Assembly (NCBI GenBank): GCA_003505715.1
Contig: DNXU01000546.1
Coordinates: 15,101 to 20,782, forward strand
Length of the DNA: 5,682 nt
Direction of reading: 5' to 3'
Source: Cyanobacteria bacterium UBA8803
Lineage (GTDB): Bacteria; Cyanobacteriota; Cyanobacteriia; Cyanobacteriales; Coleofasciculaceae
The notes beneath the pieces are model-generated. The model was not told the DNA's origin, ran no database searches, and saw nothing but the letters and a program-made list of their open reading frames with translations. A program made the translations under genes and the position numbers. Shown here one piece after another: positions 5,173-5,682 of this stretch (position 1 is the stretch's first letter; the number at the start of each line of letters is the position of its first letter).

Positions 5173-5239
5173 GTGAGGGCGGGTTTTATACAAAGGTTAT
5201 TAGTTAAATTTCCCATTGCATGACTAAACCCACCCTTAT
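5173..5239. repeat. Long-loop inverted repeat downstream of the small secreted-protein gene
   Basis: GGGCGGGTTT (5177-5186) pairs with AAACCCACCC (5226-5235) with one mismatch. Four further outward pairs, two of them G-T, are possible. The loop is 39 bases. It sits 17 bases beyond the stop of the minus-strand gene, so it could act at that mRNA's 3' end, but no T-run follows on that strand. Confidence 0.35.
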
Positions 5240-5255
5240 ATTAGAAATCTTGCCC

Positions 5256-5534
5256 TTAGGAATAAGGCTTGGTTAAATTAGCGCAATAGCTATCGCTCAC
5301 AACTATAGAGTTAGAGGATATCTTTGTTACTTTACGTTCCGATGAAGGAGACTGGATTTGTTTTTCTGGATGCATGACAATCTGCTTACAAACCACTTGA
5401 TTGCTGCCGGGATATGCAAAGCTCCAGGTATAAAATTCTGAATCACTGAGAGTCGCTTGAGCTGGAGCTATGGTTAAGGTAGTTAGTAGTACCAACTCCG
5501 CAATAACTAGAGCTACTGTTACGATTTTCAGCAT
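5256..5534 (-). CDS. Small predicted exported protein, function unknown
   Basis: I do not recognise a family. The 92-residue product has a typical signal peptide: Lys3, a hydrophobic core at about 4-22 (interrupted by Glu13), then APAQA with likely cleavage after Ala27. The mature part of about 65 residues starts TLSDSEFYTWSFAYPGS and contains exactly two cysteines, Cys49 (VVCKQIV) and Cys84 (SYCANL), which could form a disulfide in the periplasm. The alternation of polar and hydrophobic residues (KISSNSIVVSDSY) suggests a small beta-rich domain, which is inference. The ATG at 5534 is chosen because the signal peptide starts right there. The ribosome binding site is poor: only AAGG about 14 bases upstream. 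A good promoter lies at 5580-5609. The gene is oriented like the TPR gene but 466 bp away, so it is probably a separate transcription unit. Confidence 0.75.
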   Translation of the reverse strand: MLKIVTVALVIAELVLLTTLTIAPAQATLSDSEFYTWSFAYPGSNQVVCKQIVMHPEKQIQSPSSERKVTKISSNSIVVSDSYCANLTKPYS

Positions 5535-5579
5535 CGATTATCTAAGCCTTGTGACTTTAAATTGAACTCGATACCTGAA

Positions 5580-5609
5580 ATTATAGGCAATTCCCGACAG
5601 AAGTGACAA
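5580..5609 (-). promoter_or_regulatory. Sigma-70-type promoter of the small secreted-protein gene
   Basis: On the minus strand, TTGTCA (5609-5604, five of six consensus bases) is separated by 18 bases from a perfect TATAAT (5585-5580). Transcription would start near 5573, giving a leader of about 39 bases before the ATG at 5534. It is the best-matching promoter in the window. Confidence 0.7.
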
Positions 5610-5621
5610 GAAAGCTGGAAA

Positions 5622-5677
5622 GGTTACAGGGTGTAGGGTTTGGGATGTAGGGTGTAAAGGGTAATCGGTAATCGTAC
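5622..5677. repeat. Degenerate heptanucleotide repeat upstream of the promoter
   Basis: In steps of seven: GGTTACA, GGGTGTA, GGGTTTG, GGATGTA, GGGTGTA, AAGGGTA, ATCGGTA, ATCGTAC. The units are imperfect but keep the 7-bp register. The array begins 12 bases beyond the -35 box of the small-gene promoter and is of the STRR kind, like the repeat at the left edge but with a different motif. Confidence 0.7.
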
Positions 5678-5682
5678 AACAA

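Larger units (their letters stand above)
4802..5255. other. Gene-free, structured upstream region of the TPR gene
   Basis: I see no convincing gene in these 454 bases. The only longer open frame on the + strand (4832-5080) begins with GTG, has no ribosome binding site and shows no recognisable protein character. The first 160 bases hold a dense row of inverted repeats. The remainder is AT-rich with a 10-bp palindrome ACAGCGCTGT (5005-5014), an inverted pair TTAGACA/TGTCTAA (5034-5040 and 5060-5066), and a distant pair ATAACCTTT (5077-5085) and AAAGGTTAT (5192-5200). The region should contain the TPR gene promoter, but no -35/-10 pair stands out. Confidence 0.6.

Overview
The window looks like chromosomal DNA of a filamentous cyanobacterium. 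It has six copies of the octamer GCGATCGC (HIP1), heptanucleotide tandem repeats at both edges, dispersed palindromic elements, and a transaldolase carrying a C-terminal EF-hand pair, an arrangement I associate with cyanobacteria. The species cannot be named from the sequence alone.

Layout. Bases 1-50 are a 7-bp tandem repeat that runs directly into the start codon of a phosphoglycerate mutase gene (46-744, +). A 93-bp gap with a good ribosome binding site leads to the EF-hand transaldolase (838-2016, +). A perfect 11-bp hairpin follows, then a four-helix membrane protein of DUF4149/TMEM205-like type (2161-2670, +). Between this gene and the convergent gene to its right lies a 111-bp cluster of three palindromic modules (2707-2817). 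The largest gene (2873-4789, -) encodes a predicted exported protein with about six TPR motifs followed by five tandem 56-residue coiled-coil repeats. Its upstream region, 4790-5255, has no convincing gene but holds a nested hairpin and several smaller inverted repeats. A small predicted exported protein (5256-5534, -) has a recognisable sigma-70-type promoter at 5580-5609, and a second degenerate 7-bp repeat lies just upstream of it at the right edge.

How the genes relate. Phosphoglycerate mutase (lower glycolysis) and transaldolase (pentose phosphate pathway) form a plausible central-carbon pair and may be co-transcribed, since no terminator is visible between them. The membrane protein, the TPR/coiled-coil protein and the small exported protein have no clear functional link to that pair or to each other. 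I found no CRISPR array, tRNA, rRNA or transposase.

The items most worth a second look are the 56-residue (eight-heptad) rod with its A-B-A'-B' duplication history, the canonical EF hands on a metabolic enzyme, the structured region upstream of the rod gene, the palindrome cluster, and the start codon embedded in a slippage-prone repeat.
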